Source of the DNA: Apostichopus japonicus
Taxonomy: Eukaryota; Echinodermata; Holothuroidea; Aspidochirotida; Stichopodidae
NCBI RefSeq assembly: GCF_037975245.1
Contig: NC_092568.1
Location: forward strand, 10,009,501 to 10,073,500
Direction: 5' to 3'
DNA: 64,000 nt
A program made the position numbers and the translations under genes. Shown one piece after another: positions 49,738 through 63,600 of this stretch (its first letter is position 1; each line of letters opens with the position of its first letter). The notes beneath the pieces are model-generated. The model worked only from the letters and a program-made list of their open reading frames with translations, searched no databases and was not told the DNA's origin.

Positions 49738-50060
49738 CTGATTTTACATCCCCGTTGCTACAAATCAAGATGTTGTTTTCGAATTTTACATGGCTGTTGC
49801 TACAAGTCAGGATGTTGTTATCGAATTTTACGTTAAATTATTGCAGTGCGTATGGAACGCGAAAATGGTAATAATTCGTTAACAACGGCGTTAATTGTAG
49901 CAACAACCATGTGAAATTATTGTTATCGAATTTTACATGGCTGTTGCTACAAGTCAGGATGTTGTTATCGAATTGTACACGGGTTTTGCTACATGTCAGG
50001 ATGTTGTTAATTATTGCAGTGCGTTTGGAACGCGAAAAGGGCAATGATCCGTTAACAACG
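49738..50060. repeat. Block of 42-bp tandem units with an internal hairpin and a duplicated spacer
   Basis: Units reading TTTTACATGGCTGTTGCTAC..GGATGTTGTTATCGAA start near 49742, 49784 and 49931, and a degenerate one near 49972. A spacer starting TTATTGCAGTGCGT.TGGAAC occurs at 49838 and 50010, so a segment of about 170 bp is duplicated. An inverted piece (49897-49918, GTAGCAACAACCATGTGAAA..) pairs with 49929-49950 with two mismatches and a 10-base loop. GTTAACAAC words recur throughout. It could be the interior of a foldback element; no termini were found. Confidence 0.8.
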
Positions 50061-53000
50061 AAATTACAGCAATAACTCTTAGCAACTATAGACTATCAAG
50101 GGGATATTCCATTGGCAGACAATTTTCCACTGATATGAATGAGTAAAATATGCTATAAGCTGAAAACCGAATCTTAATATCTTATTTATAAATGTACGTA
50201 AAGTATGTTTTTTTTTTGGGGGGGGGGGGGTTTAATTAAACTTGTACATTTTTTACCAGAGAAATCCTTCATATCCTAGGAAGTGGATACTGGCAGTTGA
50301 CATGCGATGAGAACACTGGCTATGTTATGTTTCCTCGGACCTGCTGAAACTACAAACGCCAATAGGGTAACACCGTTTACTTGCTCCAAGAAGTTGGAAT
50401 GTATACCAACGCATTTGATGTGCATATCAGGGATAACTCAATTAATCTTATCTTAGGTTTTTTTTTTCGTTCAGGTTGGCAAAGCAACAAACATCGTATG
50501 AGATGTAAGTAAACAATGTATGTAAATAATAACACAATTCGAGTGGAACTCGAGTTTATAGTTAAGCAACAACATCAGCGAGACAAAGGACTAGTATTGA
50601 TATCAATGTTTTGACACACTGCGAAACATTTTATGAAGTATGATTTTAACGGCCTCCTCCCCTCCTCCCCTCCTCTCCTCCTCTCCTCCTCTCCTCCTCC
50701 ACTACCTGCACATTTCCTCTCTTTCATCTTCTCCACCTGCTATAAGCAAGATAATTTCGGACAAAACCTTTGAATTATAACTAATCATAATCCAAAATAT
50801 ATGGATTTATATTAATAGACTTTTACTAAATACGACGATTCTCCTCAGAGCCTTGTTGCTGCATTTCTAGGACAGGTCACGAGACAATACGAGATGATCA
50901 TGTGTCGTAGAAAGGGTTCATCCTCTTTTGACGAACTCATATATTTGGGATATATGCCTATCCTTCCATATCAGTGTACAGGAATGCGAGGGGATACCGT
51001 ATAAAGGGAGTGACGGGTGGAGAATCCTGGGTGGGGTTGACTAATACAAATACGGCCATGGTCAACGCGGTCGAAGATGGGGAGGGGGGGGGCTGTCAAT
51101 CGTAGAATCCTTATAAGGGATGCGAAAGCGTCTTTCATTCAATATATAGACCTTATTAGGACCACGTATTTCAACTCACAGATTTCTTTCTATTTTTTCC
51201 ATTCATTTTACTACAGCCATTACCCTACTTTTCGACCAACCATTATTTCACACCCCGCCCCTTCTAAACAGTTATAATTACCAAAAAATATCGTGTACTC
51301 CCGAAATTAAAACCTTGAACTTGTTTTTAGTGTTGCCATGGATACCGGAAGCTTGACACAAAATCCGTTTGATAATGCAATAACGTTTCTCCCTCGGGGT
51401 AAAATCGAGTCAATCGATCCTCGCAGACAATGAAACGCTCAAGGTCCAGGGTAGGTATATAGGGGGGTGTCTATATACGGCCCCTGGATAAAGCAGCCAA
51501 TTCCCGGACTGGAACTATAAACCTACAAATATATAGCGAGAGAGAGAGAAAGTAGCCAGGCAGTACGGCGCGCTGATTTCACGCGAGACCGCGCACTGAC
51601 TGGCAAATTCTGATGCAAATTTGTACTTTGCTCGCCAAATCGCTGGAGGCTATGGGGGAATTTTCGGCAAAATTCAATTTTAATGGGCCATGTGTGATTG
51701 CAAGCGTGCACTTTTGATAGATGCTTGTAGTTAGTAAAGTGAACGCAGTTCGAAAGAGGAGATTAGAATAGCCACAGAGCCGTCCAAGCAATGTATCGAG
51801 AGGTAACCAGGGGCAACTGGTTATCGATAAAAAAAGAAATAAATAAATAAATAAGACAGTGTATATATAATTAGACCACTTAAAAATATCCAGGCATCAA
51901 AAAAAAAAAAAAAATCCTGGGGGCATTTCACACTGAGCTACGACAAAATTTTCGATTCGGGACCGCTTCGTTCCCCGGAAATATCAGGAAAGGATGTAAC
52001 AAGTAAAATAAAAAAGAATGGCAGATTATTGAAAACCTTGTGAGGATATTCATGATTTAATTTTATAACCTTGATAAGTAAATTAACCATAGATCAGTTA
52101 TTAGAGCAAGAAAATAAAAATGGACGAATTTGACAGTCGAGAGAGAGAGAAAAAAAACGAACAGCTTTTAGATTAGAAGGGGGTAATAAATACGATTAGG
52201 TTTATCTCAGGTTTATAAAGATATAGAGAGATTTTATAGACGTGTGTCAATTTCCTAAGAATGATATGAAGTTTCCTATGACATATATATTCTGTCTTAG
52301 GATACAGAGGGTGATTTTACTAAGCGTGACAGTTCGGTAAGCCTTGGTGGGAATCCCTTTATGGCAAAACTTTACAATGTTGATAATATGATATATATTG
52401 TTTAATGACAAATAAAACACAAAACAATTCTGAGTAGGCCTAGGTGTTTAATAGTTTGTATATATTTTACTGGATTTAAAAGATATTAATTTACCAATAA
52501 AAAGTAGATAAAATGCGCGGTTTTGTTTCATCGATGCGATAAATAGGACAAGGCAGTATTGAGACATCTCTGTTCATCCGCAATAAATAGTTTTTAATGC
52601 TTAGATAACGCATTGCATTTTATGTAAACATATACACAGACGGACACACGTGGATGGATGCATGGCCCAAATTTACTTTTTTGACTGGTTCCCCCTTCGG
52701 TCGTTATATCGAAGTATATTCTGAGCAGATAAACACTTTTTGTTTGTCTTACATGGTAATTTTATTCAATGATCAGCAAATGTAAAGCCTGATTTAATCA
52801 CAAAATAGCCATGACCGTTGGTCCTGTTGAACCTATAGTCTTGTTAAGACCCTATACCAGTATAAGCCAAGTGTACCTTTCTTTTTCACAAAGCTATTTT
52901 CCCGATTCTATTTGCTGTATTGCCCAGAGAATGCCCGCGACATCGCTTTAGATTGATACAAGGTTTGTATCGGACAGATCCTCGGGCATGTAAAATACAG

Positions 53001-56000
53001 TGGGTAAGCACATTCGTGGTAGGAAGAAACGGACATGTACAGTTGCACGCGAGAAAAAGAGTATTACAAACGACTTGGCCAAGACTAGTTGAAACCGACG
53101 AATGTTACTAAGCATTCAAACAGAGCGACATGTATCGCACTTTATATCTTACCTGTTGATCACCGCTTCAGTAATGGATGCGGGTTGCTAAAACGAACAC
53201 TTCCGGGATCTGCATGATCGTTAAAACGGATGACGCACAATCACGTGGAACGCCGAGTATTTCAATACCATGCACATTTCTGCGCACATGCGTACAGCCA
53301 AACATGTATATCACGTGGTCTATGTCGTGATGTGTGTGAACGAACTGACCGTGATGTGATACAGCCAGCGGTGAAGGTTAGAGAGAAGTGCGTATCTTAC
53401 ATCGCCAAAAAATAAAAACATTATTTAGTTCCTTAAAGTTGATTAATCTCTTAATATATCTGCCGCCATGTTTCTCTGTTTGTTTCTCCTGAGCTGACCT
53501 AGCCTACTTCGATGGTGTCGAACACCTTGTAATACAACGCCAGTTTGTAAATCCCAGGGGTCAACCAACACCAGTTTAGCAGTCGTCTAGGATTGTAAGC
53601 GATAGAAGAAAATTTAAATTGTGTTAAAATGTGAATATTTGTCAAATAGTATAAAGTAATCAACAGTCTGACGGGATAAAGGAGCAGTTGATATCAACAA
53701 GGGAACGGCAGAAAAGTGCAAATCACATTGGCCGTTCGTGACTGGAATATATATTAAGAGATCTTCCCCGTAAGACAAGCTTTGTCGCCTTTAACGAATA
53801 TTGCATCCTGTGAAAATAATCGCCAAAGATTTTGTAAAAAAATGCGTCCGTCAAGTGCTGATGAATTAATCACTATAAATATTACCTTTCGTGTAATTGG
53901 ACACTCGTTGACACTGTCCACAAAAATTAATTTTGTAGAAATGGTTAAATATCAGCTGATGAAAGGACACGAACCCGAGCTCACGTTAAGTCTCAAGGAG
54001 GTAGTATACTCTTCATTTATTTATTTATCTATTTATATTTGAAGGCAAAAAATGAAATGATAATTTTCTTGTCAGATATGTATTTCATTGATATACATTG
54101 TAATAATGGTTTTTGAAATTCTGCTACGGTACATCGTTAAAATTGTTAGAAGAATATAAAAAAAATCCGAGTTTTTCAAGTTAATACTTGTAATCAAAAT
54201 ACGTATGAACACGTCTTACACTTTGTTGCAATAATTAAGTGCATTAATATCTTGGGAAGTTTGATATGATTATGTAATTTAGTAATTTAACGCCGGTTTT
54301 AACATCAAATTTAAAAAATAAAATTGGTTACGAAAATGGTACTGGCAAAATCTATATATTTGATCATTGATTGTTGCCTCAATTATTGAGCTCAATAAAC
54401 CCATCATCCCCACACCACCGCATGGATCCAGGGACTGTATACCCTAACCCCACGGGGAGGACCCTCAGACCCCCTATACGGGGTCAGCTTCAACGACCCC
54501 CTCTCCTTTATAATCCACCGCTTGATAATTGCTCGTGGGTTGAGTATGGCAGCGAATCAACACTGTTATCATTATGACCGTGTAAGCACGCCTGCAGTGT
54601 AATAGTGCTTGCTTCAATTGCATGCCGAAAGGTTTGCAATACTTTGATGTCACTACCATGGTCTATCCATGTCTTTCTATCGCCAAGACCAATCCATATG
54701 TATGCATCAGCTCTATAATAATAGTTTCAACACCCCCCTCGCAAAACCACACACCTGATTGGTCGATCTTAAGATATTGAAGAATCTGATTGGTGGAAAG
54801 TTTCACGGCCGATTTAGATATCTTCCTCCTTTTATCCGTAATATAATTCCGTTGGATCTGCTAACACTTGAATCAACACATACAATAACCTGGCAATCCT
54901 ATTTCTAGAAAACAACAGGGTTTAGAATTTATCATCGAACTGTTGGGGCAGTGAAGGTGTCGGGGTAGCCCCGGGGCCAAAATTTATTTAGAGAAAGCTT
55001 TTTCTTTATTAAATCTCTTAAGCGACGAGATGTACAAGTTAATTCAATTAGGAGGCAGTTATTTTTTATGTGACAGTTTACTGAGTAAGTGCAGATGGTT
55101 TGGGGATTACTGGAAATTGCGTGACATGCTTAGAAAATAAATCTTTAAAGTGCGCTCTTTATCACAGCATTATGTTATAAAGCATCAACTGAGCATGCGC
55201 ATAAAGAGATGAATAACACTTCGTACCCAAGTCAATTGAGATACAAAAGTTTAGGCCAACAGTCTGTGAAATAATTAGGGTTGATGTGTTCCGTATATTG
55301 TTTCAATATTTGTTTTTTGGTTTCAGCCGTCTTTCTTTAATCCCTAAAACAATGGGCTCTGATTTAATTGGTCTCTATCGGTCACTCTTAAAGCTATCGA
55401 GGAAACTAATTTAGAAAGGAAAAAAGTAAACTTCAATCTCATAACGAGATGGAGTGTTTGGTATCAATTAAACTCTGACACCAAAAAAAAAAAAAAAAAA
55501 AATTCTCGACAAGTGAAAAGAGAGAACAACATGCAAATAAAATAAGATGCAGAGAACCGCAAAATGACATATTAACGATGTACCCTAAGGCACGCAGTAC
55601 CGGTGAGTCCACGAGCAAGGCGCGTGAAATTACTTAGCTGCTTTCGGAATGAATCACCCTGTATTAGATCATGGGGGGATTATAGAAGCAACTCCCTGTT
55701 TAGAAGCAAGCAAACAATCCGAGCAGATTGAAACTCGGAAGCTCTAAACGGACTCAAATCTGCTAGATGGGTATAGGGATAGAAGGATTGGCATTGGTTA
55801 CCGTGGCATACGTAATGTTACCATGCCCCTCCCCCATCACCCAACCCCCTCACCCAACACTACCCACCTGCCCATTTCTGTTTCTGAAAGTACTTTACTA
55901 AAAGTTCTACAATATCATACTCAACACTATTTTCATATACTTTTTTATTAAATTAAAGACGAGTACATTAAAAACAAGTGTAATGCTTGCCGGTGAGTAA

Positions 56001-56814
56001 GAAAATTAATCAGTATTATAAATGTAATTATTCAAAGACGTTTGGTTATTGTGAACAAGGTTTTTGGTAATTCTAGCATATTTGGGGGTTACATTATTGC
56101 CCTTCAATTATTCAATACTTCAAAACTCTAAACAATTACCTCGTTATGTAATATTTTCACATACGGATTTAAAAAAAATCATAAAATATACCTTTTATAT
56201 TATTAACCTGTTGAATGGACAAGCAGAAGTCAACCGTAGACACTAACGTAACTACTCAGTACCCCTATACCGACTCGGTATAAATTGAAACTTAATATTT
56301 AGGCATAACTTTAATTTAAACTGGTATCTAATTTTCCTAAAAGAATTGGCTAAAATGTATATAAAGTAAATGATCTTGGAAATACATTTTTTAAAGTTAT
56401 AACCCACAAGAAAGACGTTTTGATTTTAACTGTTTCGTATGCTAAATTGTACTTTACTAACTTACAACATATACTAACAGACCAAAGATCTCGTACGATT
56501 ACATGTCAGGAAGTACAGTTGTCAGGAAATACAGTTGTGTTCTGCAGTCCCCGTCTGGGCCTCTAGGTCTTCTACCCGGTCCCCGGATAACCAACTATAA
56601 CTAGGCTACGCATCAATTCATGTAATTTACGGATGTCAACAGCAACCTAAGAAAACTATAGAACCCAAAGAAGAAAGGAGAATTGAGAGGGGACATATAT
56701 TATATATACATCTGGGCTAATCTCTGTGCAGACATATTATATGTGTTAATGTATCTACTAAATGAATAGTTCGTTTTATTATTTCTCTTGCATGTGGCTT
56801 ATGTAATTAATACA
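50061..56814. other. Non-coding stretch of 6.7 kb
   Basis: No gene is supported. It holds a G run near 50219, a polypyrimidine (CTCCTCCC)n tract at about 50653-50703, GA tracts near 51537 and 52139, and A runs at 51900 and 55484. The plus-strand frame 53782-54042 is discussed under rejected items. Confidence 0.45.
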
Positions 56815-56824
56815 TATATATGTG

Positions 56825-56872
<48 letters not shown>

Positions 56873-56948
56873 TATATATATTCTTTCTTCAGCATTACAA
56901 GTTCGAATGTGGTAACAAATTGTTGCCCACATTCGAACGAATTTCACG
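56815..56948. repeat. TA array followed by a perfect 12-bp inverted repeat
   Basis: A TA array with AAATA breaks runs to about 56880. GTTCGAATGTGG (56901-56912) and CCACATTCGAAC (56937-56948) then form a perfect stem around 24 bases. Confidence 0.8.
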
Positions 56949-59900
56949 AATGCCGAGGAGGAAAAGACATAAAAGGTTCAATATGTGTGTAAAACACTTA
57001 ATTTGCCAATCTTTGAAGGTTTAAACCTGTTATCTTTTGTCTGTTATTATTTTCTGATTTCCCTGCTTTTTTCTTTGATTGCTTTTAGTTATAGATGATG
57101 GCCCCCACACGTTAAATTGGAAATGGAAGTCACTGTACTGTGAGCTGCATCTATCCAAATTAACTGGCACTGAGGATCATGAGGCAATGAAGGTGTAATA
57201 CAAGACGAGGAAAAAAGAAAGCTAATTGTAAAATTATAGACAATGGAAATAGGAGTGGTCGTAGTTGTCCTGTGTCATTAGATCTGATTATCGAAAGCTT
57301 TTCCTTATAAGCCTTTGTGCCTAAAGAATCCTCAAGGCCTCATAAATTCGTACAAAATATTTCTTTTAAAGGAATGTATTAAAACATTTCTGACTGTTTA
57401 TACGAATTCAAACTGCTGTCTTGTATGTGATTGGTTCTCTTTAATTATTGGTTTTCAGGTATAAAATTTACATGTTCTACAAACCTATAATGGAAACTTT
57501 CGTTAAACTTGCTCAAGACGTTTCTCCTCATGTGGTATACCGGTCCGGTAGTTTTGCCAGTAAAACTGCATTTTGCGGTTGTTTTGTATAACATTACGTC
57601 ATTGTGGCTAAGATCTCTATGTATAGTATCAACCACTTGGCTTGCCTTCTATAACTATCGAAGTACTCAAAAAAAAAAAAAATAATAATAATAATAATCC
57701 GATCGATACAGATAGTTCTGTGTCCCACAAAGTTTAATGTATTTAATGTGTTACTCGTTCATTTGCATACCTATAATGTCATCATTCCAAGTACGCTTTT
57801 TATGGTATATTTCCGTAATATATTACGTTGTAGTTTGCGGGGTGTGTTTCCGCTATACTGTTCAAGCAGCTGATTCAGTTTCACCAAATTGTCACAAATT
57901 TTCACCCGAAATGTACTTGAAATTGTGTCATTTTCGTCTCTCAATATAAGCATAAAAAGACAATTTCATTTTAAAATAAACATAATCTTCCGGAAAGACG
58001 TTCATTATGTGTAAAACCTGAGTGTATAGAATCCTATTTTTTGGGGGGGGGGGGGGTAAGAATGCTTTGGTGTTTATATCCCTTTAACATGATCCATCCC
58101 TCGTTGTTCTTAGTTCTGTCAGACGCAAATTACAGCTCAATTCTCTAAATAGACGGAACTTCGTATAAAGTCACGCCTTATTTTACGAGAGTTATGGTAA
58201 TTGTTAATGATTTTTAAGATTCGTTCCGTCTGCCAAGATTAATATAACTGGAAAAGTCTGACTTTCTTCGTGTATGAGGCACACGATGTAATAAACTGCG
58301 ACAAGTAGCGATAAAGCAATCAGTTGATTCACTTTTATGTAGGGTTTTATATTTTTTCTTCTTCTCCTTTTTTTGGACAATATAGTGTTAATGTGTAAGT
58401 GCTATGAGATAAAGTCAACCGAAGTTAAAGAGTACATCTCATGTAATGATAAGATGTGAGAGGTGTTTTTTTTTAACTAGCCTTCGGCCTGTTATTTCCC
58501 AGTCTTGTTACTCGAAGTTTAGTTTAGTTTAGTTTCTTTTATTTTATTTTATTTTGTTTTAGTTTCTATTACTATTGTTATCACTGTATTTAAGTGCAAT
58601 GGCATTTTGAATCGTGCTCGGGTTACAAAACGAAGGAATTTAGATGAAGAATTATTCACTATAAGAGTTACAGGTTTTTTCATCATGCATGTTGTTTGGG
58701 TAAAAGAAACAGGGAAAAACAGAGAACTGACAAAATACTTGGGAGTGTTTCTAAGCGGAAGAGAGAAAAGCTGACTGTGAAACCATAAATAAACTTTGAT
58801 GAGAAAAAAGTTATATGACTGGAAACGGCTTGGCTCGAATCCCATTTAAGCCAATTATCCATATATAGGTCTAGTTCAAGTGCTGGGAAATGATAAGAGG
58901 TTATAGGTAACAACAACTTAATAATCCGATTTAAGGGTGGGGGGGAGGGTATTGCAAATTCTTGGGTGGGGGCTAATCTACATGGTTTCAACTTTTTAGG
59001 GTGGATTATTTAAGTTTCTATATTACTCATATTTTTATTATTCACATCCGAAAGCAATATGGGGAACGGCTAAGAAACGGCGCTCATGCAGTCAATAATT
59101 GGTGGTTACAGATCGGGTTATAGAAGTTTGTTAAATTTAACTGATGTTTTTACAGGAGATTTTACAGTAGATTTTACAGTCTCAAACTTTGATCGCTGTA
59201 TACTTTACCGACACAAAACAGCCCATGCCCCACAAATGATATGGATGCGATTCAGATCTGATCTCTTCCTAGCTGGTTTTGATTGAATTCCTGAGTGCTT
59301 TATAACGATCTTTCATGAACCTGCAGCTGTTCAGTTTCAAGTACCGCCCCCCCCCCCCATCACTCTCTCCACCTCTCGCTCTCCCTCCCTCTGCAAATGT
59401 AAGCAACATAAGGCAATGCAGATAGACGGAATCGCCATGCATGTGCATTGGCGAGGAGTACATGCGTGGAGCGTATATGTATGTTGCAGTATAGGCTATA
59501 GCAACGAGTAAACAACTCCCCCCCCCCCCAAAGTCTATTTGGTATGTAGTCTTGATCATAAATTTGACTTTAAACCATCTGCCCGGATCTCTTGTCTCCT
59601 CCTCTTCGAATTATATTTTCGTAAGGATCTTCCTTCTCTGAGAACCTGTCGCTTGCTCGGGTCGCCGTCGCCTTTGAGTAGCATCGCGCCCACGTGAAAA
59701 TTATTGAGGGCCATGGCCTTCTGTGCCCCTTCTCCATGGTGCCGTGGGAGGGGGATGATACAGCAACTGGGGTATTCGTTGACAGCCATGCAATGCATAA
59801 CGCAGTGTAGTGTTTGTTGTATAGGCTTACAATGGTGGAACAATTTCACCTAAAGCAACTTTATCAAAGTCTAACAAAATCCTTTTGATCGAAATTTTAC

Positions 59901-59984
59901 TATGAAACACCTGTACATTAATGTTACGTGTTTTGCGTGCTAATCGTGCGTTCCATCTGAATTGGGATATCCCCGATCTGCAGT
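56949..59984. other. Non-coding stretch
   Basis: No gene is supported. It holds (AAT)n near 57680-57698, a G run at 58041-58055, C runs at 59347 and 59518, and (TTTTA)/(GTTTA) words near 58515-58560. Confidence 0.45.

Positions 59985-60025
<41 letters not shown>
59985..60025. repeat. (TA)n array
   Basis: About 40 bp of pure TA. Confidence 0.95.
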
Positions 60026-60028
<3 letters not shown>

Positions 60029-60314
60029 ATGCCGTTTTTATCTCTATATGTATTATATATTTGTATATGAGTCATTTAATATAACTGATTGATAATCTGC
60101 TGGTCTAATTATTACTATAAAAGCGCTATATATTTACTTCATGGGTGGGAATTAAACAGATTAAATTGACTTTGAAAGGTATTGTTCAAACATAACCTTG
60201 TAATATCAAGCTGATAAAGTTTAATATTAGAAATACACTTTCGTGGAACTACTATTCATTCTTTTTTTTTTCAAACTGCTGAGTACCATTTTAAAAGTGA
60301 CTTTCACAATCAAG

Positions 60315-60678
60315 CAGTGGCGTAGGAAGGTACTTTTGAGTGGGGGGGGGGGGCTGAAGACTGATGGCCGGCCTGGGGGAGGGGTCTAAGGGGAGGGGGT
60401 GTCCCCCTCCCCTTTGGAAATGTTTTGCAGGTGGCCTCAGATGCAATTTGGTGTAATATAGCACATTTCAACACCCACTCCATTTTGTAAATAATTTTGC
60501 ATTTTCACCTGGCCTTAGATGCAATTTGGTGCTCCAAATGAGATTTTTTTTCACATTTGGAAATGAAAAAGGGGTTTTCTGACTTGCGAAGCGGGGGGGG
60601 GAGGAATGATACTTCCGCCCCACCATATTTTTCACTGGGGGGCTGGCGCCCCCCAGCCCCCCGGTTCCTACGCCCTTG
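60315..60678. mobile_element. hAT-type MITE with G-rich ends
   Basis: It begins CAGTGGCGTAGGAAGG and ends CCGGTTCCTACGCCCTTG, inverted ends with one base changed near the right tip. The flanking duplication is CAATCAAG (60307-60314) against TAATCAAG (60679-60686). The interior carries several G runs and, near the right end, a GC-rich palindrome (GGGGGGCTGGCGCCCCCCAG). It has no transposase. Its ends resemble those of the element at 29317-32794 more than the family B MITEs. Confidence 0.9.
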
Positions 60679-60686
60679 TAATCAAG

Positions 60687-63600
60687 ATCATTTAAATATA
60701 TCATGATCAATTTACTTGATTAGTCGGTCAGTTTCTGTGTCGAAGGAAGATGTTATTTCGGAGAATGGCTATTTCAGGGAGCTGCTATATGATTGGGTCA
60801 AGTAGCAGCTCTCTGGCTATATAAATGATGCAGGTTGTGGCGCAAACAATAATATGACATCACCATGGTAATGTATGTAGTCAACTTAAAGATCACCTGT
60901 TATCATAAAATCTCTTCTATAGCCATCAAGAGAGCATTCGTTATCACCGAAACATTGAATGTGTTTTTAATTGAGCCTACTCCAAAATTTGAGTGAAATA
61001 ACCTTAGGAAAAGTACTTAGAAACTTGTAGAAGTCTTAAAATGCTTTTCCTGGTGAATCGTAGGTGGATCAGAATAACCTATTATGGCTTGTAACTCCCT
61101 TATATTTCCTATTCAGAGGTAAAGAGGGTATATTCATGATGAAAGAAGGGGGTAGGGAGTCCACTGTTATGAACTGGAGTACATGGGGGGGGGGAATGGG
61201 GTGGAGCCCCGATGTCGGTCACGGTCCAGATGGCGAAACCTGCGGAAGCTGATTTTCAGGCTTTTCGTATTCTCTCGCGCATGCGTATGGATCAGGAAGA
61301 GTGTCTACTCTGAAATTTGTTTGTAGGAGAGCGGGTTGCCAATAATGATGCCGGCCGGATGAACTTGACAATGTCAAACGTTGTTCATGTTATTAACACT
61401 ATCTGGGTAATAGTGACTTTTTAGCGGGGTTTGTGAAACAAAATTCGTTAAAAATTCGTGAAACTATACCAATTAACCCAACTAAATAAGTTTTCGCAGG
61501 CAGGTGTAACTAGTATGGTGTCAAACACAAACCGGAGAGCTGTCACATGCTAAATGTATTTACTGGTTTTGCAGTTTCATGAGAAAATCAGTTTTATCCA
61601 ACGATTTATATTTTTGAATTATGGGATAATGTAATCCATAGAGACTAAAGAGTTAGAAGATGAGAGGGAGCTAGGTGGGGTAGGGGAGGAGGGGCAGAGG
61701 TCTTTCGATCACCTATATTGCACCGTCAGCGTTACCGAGAAAAATTGGCTGATTCATGTCATTTGTTGTATACAAAGGAAGGCAATTTTATAGATCCAAA
61801 CCGTGTGACAATGTCAGTGCATCTTCGTTTGTACATTCATGTGCACGTCGATATGGACGAAGGGTTAAATCCTCTTATATATGTTTGGGACTGTGGTTGG
61901 GTGGGGTGGGGTGGGGGTGTGGCGTGGTGATACCATAACCTTAGAATCAGATGATGTGACCTGGGGAAGGGAGGTGAGGGAATGATGGAAAGGAGAGGTT
62001 GCAAGTAGGTGATGGGAAATAGATGGTGCAAATCAGCAGTTTTTTTTTTATCTTTCAACGTAAATTTCCCCTCCTTTGAAAATGTCTTGTATTGAGTGAC
62101 TATAGGAGACTAAGTTTCATTCCGATCTGTTACGGTAGCGCAGTTTGTGTGTGTGTGTGTGTGCTTTTGTGTGTTTTTATTTTGTCTTTCCCAACGTGAG
62201 AGGACTGAATAACTCTACGAGGCATAAGCAGAATAAAGAATAAACAAAACAGGACACAATGGGGGGGGGGGGGGGTGGCGCGGACGTGAGAGTTTGTTCT
62301 GCGTTTTTCGCAACATTATAAAAACAACAGCAGTTGTGTCTCCTGTAAAAAAAATAGGATACAATTCCAAGGTTTTGAACAACTGATCATAATTTTTGTA
62401 CAATAAAACACTGACCATAATGTCCCCATATCACTTTCTGAGACTGTCTGTCACTAAGGATACGTAATATTTTCTTACGATCCTGTCATCTTTATTTCTG
62501 TATTAATGTTTCTGTAGACAAGTTGTGTTTAACCCTGATTCCGATGGTATAAAATATTTAAAGTTATGTTTTTGTCCAAACCAGGAAATTATAACATTTC
62601 TGCGTGGATACTTTAGTTTCAATTAAGTCATTTCCTGACATTGTATTCTTATGAATGACAAAGTGAACGGGAGCGTGCTACACGAAACTGAAACCTAAAT
62701 AGCTCCCTCATTATTAAAGGCGGTGTCGGCTTCTGACAAGAACCAAAATCGTTGTTATCTTTTTAAGTAACGAAGTAATCACAGGAGAGTTGCCGTCTAA
62801 ATGGCGGGAAGTTATTAACTGCCAAAATTTCAACAAACAAACAGACGAACAAACATGTTTTCGCCTCTGTTTCTTCTCCTGTCTCTCGCGTTTACTCTTC
62901 TTTTAATATGAACACTCATTCCCTTTAAGGATACTGTCTGGGTCAGTTTGTCAATAACAAAGGATGAAAAAAATCCCCATGTAATAAATTTTGGGGTTGT
63001 TTTATTCTTTTATAACGTTGATGTATAAAAATGAAATTTAAAACCTGACAAGAAATCCGGTCTTTCAAGTTTGGGGAAACAAGGAAAGAGAAGGACTAAA
63101 ACACACAACCTCGTCTGACCTCACAAAACCGCAGACTTGACTATACGAAGACAGAAAGAACAACCGGCTGAAAACGCCGGGTTATTATTGTCAGGAATGA
63201 TTCTGATTGGTCAATTAGCGATCGAGGCACGAGGGTATACCCTGGTTATTTTCTCGCCCCAATCCCCCAACCAGTTCAAGTTTGTTTACGTTTCTCGCCT
63301 CGCCTATGACTCGATATAGGAGTGATGAAAGCCACGCAGGCACCAATGGTCGAACAATTAACTAGGGAGAGAAAATGAAAAAAATAAACAGGGTTTGTAT
63401 AGTAATAGTTATATATGATGGGGGCCACACGTTTAACATGTATGTATGTATGTACTTGTATGATCTCCCAATGCTGGTAATAAACATGAAAGGACACACG
63501 CTGTATGTGCGATTCCAATGTAGCTAGTGGCGATAATTCGATTTATTGATTGAGCATCCAATCCAGAACACGGTACGAGGATGAGCTTTGGATAGATGAG

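Noticed and set aside
49738-50060. CRISPR-like array
   Set aside because: Spacers are themselves repeated, units occur in both orientations, and the genome is clearly animal.
53782-54042. Plus-strand frame containing MRPSSADELITINITFRVIGH, ending near a possible AAGGAG|GTAGTA donor
   Set aside because: It looks more protein-like than its neighbours, but I recognise no family, there is no clear acceptor, and the tail is low complexity. A homology search of residues 21-75 would decide.
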